Positions 60,715-64,000 of a stretch of DNA of 64,000 nt are shown here, piece after piece. The notes under the pieces were generated by a model. It did no database searches, was not told the DNA's origin, and worked only from the letters and a program-made list of their open reading frames with translations. How positions within the stretch are numbered: position 1 is the first letter of the stretch; every line of letters begins with the position of its first letter. Both the position numbers and the translations under genes were made by a program. Source of the stretch: ZC4RG20 sp963702105 (lineage in GTDB: Bacteria > Pseudomonadota > Gammaproteobacteria > Steroidobacterales > Rariloculaceae); contig OY969712.1 of assembly GCA_963702105.1 (NCBI GenBank), positions 2,232,001 to 2,296,000 on the forward strand, in the 5' to 3' direction.

Positions 60715-62475
60715 ATGATCCGTCGTAGTCTTCTGGCCGCCTGCGTGCTCGGCTCGCTGGGCGTCGGCGTCGGCCTCGGTGCCGCCGCGCAGACCTCGCA
60801 GAAGCCGTTCGTGCCCGTCACGGACGCCATGCTCAGAAACCCGCCGCCCGGCGACTGGCTCATGTTCCGGCGGACTTACAACGCCTGGGGCTACAGCCCG
60901 CTCGATGAGATCGACCGCAAGAACGTGAACCGGCTTCAGCTCGTGTGGACGCGCAAGCTCGGCGACGGCGTACAGGAAGGCACGCCGCTCGTGCACGACG
61001 GCGTCATGTATTTTCCGAACCCCAATGACGTGACACAGGCCTTCGACGCCGCGACGGGCGACCTGCTCTGGACCTATCGCCGCGGCGTCCCCGACGACAT
61101 CGGCAAGTACTTCCCGGCGGCCGACACCAACCGCAACCTCGCCATCTACGGCAACCTGATTCTCGACAACGGCGCGGACGGCTACGCCTACGCGATCGAT
61201 GCCGAGTCGGGCAAGCTCGCCTGGGAAACCCCGATCCTCAAGGAGCACATTCACGGCGCCAAGAACAGCTCGGGCCCGATCGTCATCGACGGGATGGCGG
61301 TCTCGGGCCGCAGCTGCATGCCCGAAGGGGGCCCCGAGTCCTGCGTCATCACGGCCTTCGACGCCAAGACCGGCAAGGACGTTTGGCGCACGCGCACGAT
61401 TCCAAAGCCCGGCGAGCCCGGCGACGAGACCTGGGGCGACGTGCCCTACGAGAAACGCTGGCAGGTCGGCAGCTGGATGGTACCGAGCTTCGATCCGGAG
61501 ACCAACCGCATCATCGTCGGCACCTCCGTCACGGCGCCCGCGCCGAAGTACATGCTGGCCGGCAACGGCAAAACCTATCTGTACAACAACTCGACGCTGG
61601 CCCTGGACGCGAAGACGGGAGAGATTGTCTGGTATTTCCAGCACGTCGTGGACAGCTGGGATCTCGACCATCCGTTCGAGCGCATGCTCGTCGACACGGC
61701 CGTCGCGCCCGACGCGAAGGCGGTGAAGTGGATCAATCCGCAGGTGCACACGGGCCAGGTCTACAAGGTCATTACGGGCATCCCGGGCAAGACGGGCATT
61801 GTCTACACGCTCGACCGCGAGACAGGCACCTTCTTGTGGGCGCGCGAGACGGTCAAGCAGAACGTCGTCGAGAAGATCAACACCGAGTCGGGCGCGGCGA
61901 CCGTGAACCCCGAGGTGCAGTTCACCGCGGATCATCAGACGAAGTTCGTCTGCCCGAGCTCCTCGGGCGGCAAGAACTACCCGGCCGGCACGTACAGCCC
62001 GCTTACGGGGCTCATGTACTACCCGCTCGAGAACACCTGCATGCACGTCACCTCGACGGGCCCGGACCACCCGCCGCTCGCCGTGTACGCCGAGAACTCG
62101 AAGATAGAAGTGGCGCCGGATACGAAGGACGTCGGCACGATCCAGGCAATCTCGGTGCAGACCGGCGCGACGGCCTGGAAGCACTCGCAGCGCGCCGCGA
62201 CGCTTTCGCTCGTCTCGACGGGCGGCGGGCTCGTGTTCGGCGGGGACGTCAACGGCCGCTTCAGAGCCTACGACCAACGCAGCGGCAAGGTCCTCTGGGA
62301 GGTCAACCTCGGCTCCCCCGTCAACGGCTATCCCATCAGCTTCGCCGTGGACGGGCGTCAGTACGTCGCCGTGAGCACGGGGGGCTCGGGTCTCGCTTAC
62401 GGGCTCGTGTCGCTGACGCCCGACCTGCATCCCGGGACGGGGAATCAGCTGTACGTGTTTGCGCTGCCGCGATAG
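60715..62475 (+). CDS. PQQ-dependent alcohol dehydrogenase-like quinoprotein
   Basis: 586 residues. Signal peptide (MIRRSLLAACVLGSLGVGVGLGAAA) and an eight-bladed quinoprotein propeller with repeated tryptophan-docking stretches (AFDAATGDLLWTYRRG, AIDAESGKLAWETPI, FDAKTGKDVWRTRT, TLDRETGTFLWARE, AYDQRSGKVLWEVNLG). No CxxCH haem motif is present, so electrons would pass to a separate carrier. The start ATG 60715 has a strong GGGGGAG site. The substrate is unknown. A PQQ-catabolism-type propeller gene occurs far upstream at 5.6 kb; no PQQ biosynthesis gene is in the window. Confidence 0.9.
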   Translation: MIRRSLLAACVLGSLGVGVGLGAAAQTSQKPFVPVTDAMLRNPPPGDWLMFRRTYNAWGYSPLDEIDRKNVNRLQLVWTRKLGDGVQEGTPLVHDGVMYFPNPNDVTQAFDAATGDLLWTYRRGVPDDIGKYFPAADTNRNLAIYGNLILDNGADGYAYAIDAESGKLAWETPILKEHIHGAKNSSGPIVIDGMAVSGRSCMPEGGPESCVITAFDAKTGKDVWRTRTIPKPGEPGDETWGDVPYEKRWQVGSWMVPSFDPETNRIIVGTSVTAPAPKYMLAGNGKTYLYNNSTLALDAKTGEIVWYFQHVVDSWDLDHPFERMLVDTAVAPDAKAVKWINPQVHTGQVYKVITGIPGKTGIVYTLDRETGTFLWARETVKQNVVEKINTESGAATVNPEVQFTADHQTKFVCPSSSGGKNYPAGTYSPLTGLMYYPLENTCMHVTSTGPDHPPLAVYAENSKIEVAPDTKDVGTIQAISVQTGATAWKHSQRAATLSLVSTGGGLVFGGDVNGRFRAYDQRSGKVLWEVNLGSPVNGYPISFAVDGRQYVAVSTGGSGLAYGLVSLTPDLHPGTGNQLYVFALPR

Positions 62476-62637
62476 CGGGCGGCCGGCAGAGACGTCGGTG
62501 GTGGGCTTCAGCCTCGGCGTAAGGGCGGTGTCGGGACCGCCGTGAACCCGTCCCGTATTCGCGGGAACGATATCCTCGTGGGGCGGCAGCAGGGTTCATG
62601 CACGCGCCTCCGGCTTGCCACCGCATCTTGAGTCCGT
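62476..62637. other. intergenic region, quinoprotein / acyltransferase (convergent)
   Basis: About 160 bp with no gene. A weak stem (tcccg-tattcg-cggga, about 62560-62580) is present but is not followed by a T-tract. No clear terminator is assigned. Confidence 0.3.
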
Positions 62638-63606
62638 TCATGAACCGTGCGGGCTACTGGCCCCGGCCGACCGGTCCGAATGCCGGGCATAGAGATCCGG
62701 CAGCGATGCAGGTCGGCCCTTGAAGCGCTTGTGCAGCCACAGGTACTGCTCGGGGCTCTCGCGTATGAACCCCTCGAGCAGCGCGGACAGCCGCCGCGTG
62801 TCCTCGACCGGGTCCTCGCTCGGGAGACCTTCGAGGGGCGCGTGGAAGCGCAGCTCGTAGCGGGCCTCCCCCGGCAGGCGGCGAAACGAGAACGGCACGA
62901 CGGCGGCGCCGCTGACCCGCGCGATTCGGCTGGTCGCGACATTCGTCATAGCGAGCTCGTGGAAGAACGGCAGCAGCGCGGCGTTGGCGCCCGCGTGGTA
63001 TTGGTCGGGGGCGTACCAGATCACGGCATTGCGCTTGAGGCTCTTGAGCAGCGAACGCACGTCGTCGCTCGAAGCGAACTCGTGCGCGCTCTGCAGCCGC
63101 CCGCGGCGCTGAATCGCGTCGAGCAGCGGATTGCTGCGATGGCTGAACATGCAGGCGAAAAGCGGCACGAGGCGCTTGAATGGCCGGCCGCAGATCTCGA
63201 GCGTGGTGAAATGTCCCGTGAACAGGAGGACGCCTCGGCCGGCCGCGACGGCGGCCTCCAGATGCTCGCGGCCGACGATGTCGAAGCGGTCGGTGAGGCG
63301 CCGGTCCGGCGCGTACCAGGCGAAGGCCGATTCGGCGAGCGAGGCGCCGAGCGCGGCGAAATGGCGCCGTGCCAGACTTTCGATCTCCGCGGGCGCGAGC
63401 TCCGGGAAGCACAGCTCGAGGTTGCGCGCGACGATCCGCCGCTGCTTCTTCGCGAGCCGATACGCGAGGCCGCCGAGCCGCTCGTGCAGCGCCAACGCGG
63501 CGCCGAGCGGCAGCAGCGCCGTGAGCCGCAGCCACAGCCAAAACGCCCAGACCGGCCAGAAGCGCGGCGCGGCATACGAAACGGGGTCAGAGCCCTCTTT
63601 TCCCAT
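62638..63606 (-). CDS. lysophospholipid acyltransferase of the LpxL/HtrB family
   Basis: About 322 residues. N-terminal hydrophobic segment (FWPVWAFWLWLRLTALLPLGAALA), then RIVARNLELCFPEL, and the catalytic HX4E motif in TGHFTTLEICGRPFKRL. It adds secondary acyl chains to lipid A at the inner membrane. The first codons (MGKEGSDPVS) lie inside repeat element copy 3 and are not family-like; family resemblance begins at YAAPRFWP. A TTG at 63636 is another possible start. It is downstream of an MsbA-like exporter gene on the same strand, which fits lipid A export. Confidence 0.87.
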   Translation of the reverse strand: MGKEGSDPVSYAAPRFWPVWAFWLWLRLTALLPLGAALALHERLGGLAYRLAKKQRRIVARNLELCFPELAPAEIESLARRHFAALGASLAESAFAWYAPDRRLTDRFDIVGREHLEAAVAAGRGVLLFTGHFTTLEICGRPFKRLVPLFACMFSHRSNPLLDAIQRRGRLQSAHEFASSDDVRSLLKSLKRNAVIWYAPDQYHAGANAALLPFFHELAMTNVATSRIARVSGAAVVPFSFRRLPGEARYELRFHAPLEGLPSEDPVEDTRRLSALLEGFIRESPEQYLWLHKRFKGRPASLPDLYARHSDRSAGASSPHGS

Positions 63607-63698
63607 CCGATTGTTCGCTTTGGATTCGTAGGCCAATCGTACAGGCCGCGCGAGCGCAGAGCCCTCCCGCGCGGAAAAAAGGGCTCTGACCCCTTTTT
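63580..63698. repeat. REPIN-like inverted repeat, copy 3
   Basis: The left core ggggtcagagccc (63583-63595) and exact right core gggctctgacccc (63681-63693) are separated by about 85 bp. Flanks resemble copies 1 and 2 (tttt / aaaaaa tracts). The left arm encodes residues of the acyltransferase N terminus; the right arm ends 6 bp before the MsbA-like stop codon. Confidence 0.88.
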
Positions 63699-63703
63699 GG
63701 GGG

Positions 63704-64000
63704 TCAGGCGGCGAGTTGGGCGCGCTGCAGTGCCGCGTAGTAGCCGCCGAGCCGCATGAGCTCCTCGTGGGTGCCCGTCTCGACGATGCGCCCGTCCTGC
63801 ATGGCGACGATACGGTCGGCCCTCTCTACCGTCGAGAGACGGTGGGCGACGACGAGGGTCGTGCGGCCCCGCATGAGCCGCGCGAGCGCGCTCTGGATGC
63901 GCCGTTCGGAGTCGGTATCGAGTGCCGAGGTCGCCTCGTCGAGCACGAGCACGGGTGCGTCCTTGAGCAGCGCGCGAGCGATCGCGATGCGCTGGCGCTG
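63704..64000 (-). CDS. msbA: MsbA-like ABC transporter, C-terminal part (partial)
   Basis: Only the last 98 residues are in the window. They include RQRIAIARALLKDAP following the signature region, Walker B VLVLDEATSALD, H-loop VVAHRLSTVERADRI, D-loop context and IVETGTHEELMRLGGYYA. This is the end of the nucleotide-binding domain of a fused ABC exporter. MsbA (lipid A flippase) is inferred from the adjacent lipid A acyltransferase; other exporters of this class cannot be excluded. The 5' part lies beyond the right edge. Confidence 0.75.
   Translation of the reverse strand, partial: QRQRIAIARALLKDAPVLVLDEATSALDTDSERRIQSALARLMRGRTTLVVAHRLSTVERADRIVAMQDGRIVETGTHEELMRLGGYYAALQRAQLAA

Noticed and set aside
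60421..62430. Long minus-strand open frame opposite the quinoprotein gene
   Set aside because: Antisense frame typical of GC-rich DNA. It has no domain resemblance, whereas the plus-strand gene has clear family motifs and a strong ribosome site. Similar long antisense frames elsewhere (for example opposite tal, nrdJ and the M1 gene) were dropped for the same reason.
1..64000. rRNA, tRNA or riboswitch genes
   Set aside because: I looked for them in intergenic regions and saw no convincing cloverleaf or conserved leader. A covariance-model search would be needed to rule them out.

Overview
This is a very GC-rich, gene-dense chromosomal segment from a Gram-negative bacterium, most likely a gammaproteobacterium of the Steroidobacter/Nevskiales type. 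That placement is inferred from an LpxL-type lipid A acyltransferase next to an MsbA-like exporter, a large TonB-dependent receptor, LemA/DUF2207, PolX, a B12-dependent ribonucleotide reductase and PQQ-linked functions. I see no rRNA, tRNA, CRISPR array or complete insertion sequence. Protein families are named by eye from motifs, not from database searches.

Layout. 1-5.4 kb: minus-strand sugar operon of phosphoketolase, transaldolase and a HAD-GH65 phosphorylase fusion cut by the window edge. 5.6-10.6 kb: a PQQ-associated beta-propeller, an M23 peptidase, DUF2254 and BCAM0308-like proteins. 10.7-14.8 kb: two convergent hybrid histidine kinases that share a CTAG stop. 15.3-23.2 kb: CorA, a DUF427 remnant, UdgX-type uracil-DNA glycosylase, DUF1496, PolX, aldehyde dehydrogenase and NrdJ. 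23.2-23.9 kb: a deletion scar joining the 3' parts of an mddA-like gene and an araC-like gene. 23.9-30.9 kb: DUF2207/LemA, YrhK, an M1 metallopeptidase behind a 15-bp minisatellite, and an ABC-2 exporter pair.

31-48.7 kb is the most unusual part. Four small exported proteins of the 'HHSFAAEFD' type (DUF6152) lie beside four larger exported proteins that share a 'GHWEGDTLVV...ERF...DP..Y..PW' C-terminal signature. One cluster forms an apparent operon behind a TonB-dependent receptor and a divergent GntR regulator. Others lie next to an SDR, an amino-acid permease and a GH3 glucosidase. The fourth pair runs directly into the next operon. I know of no assigned function for the larger family.

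48.7-55.2 kb: an N-type (third family) F-ATPase operon in the order atpD-C-Q-B-E-F-A-G. It has no atpR, a single-base frameshift in atpF, Arg in place of the P-loop Lys in the alpha subunit, and Met where a helix-1 ion ligand would be expected in subunit c. 55.3-59.9 kb: DUF2868, DUF3482-type GTPase and dynamin-like GTPase membrane proteins. 60.0-64.0 kb: a small exported protein, a PQQ-dependent dehydrogenase, the LpxL-like acyltransferase and the partial MsbA-like gene.

A dispersed inverted-repeat element with core GGGGTCAGAGCCC occurs three times (19.5, 50.5 and 63.6 kb). One copy sits inside the ATPase operon against the atpQ start codon, and another overlaps the first codons of the lpxL-like gene.
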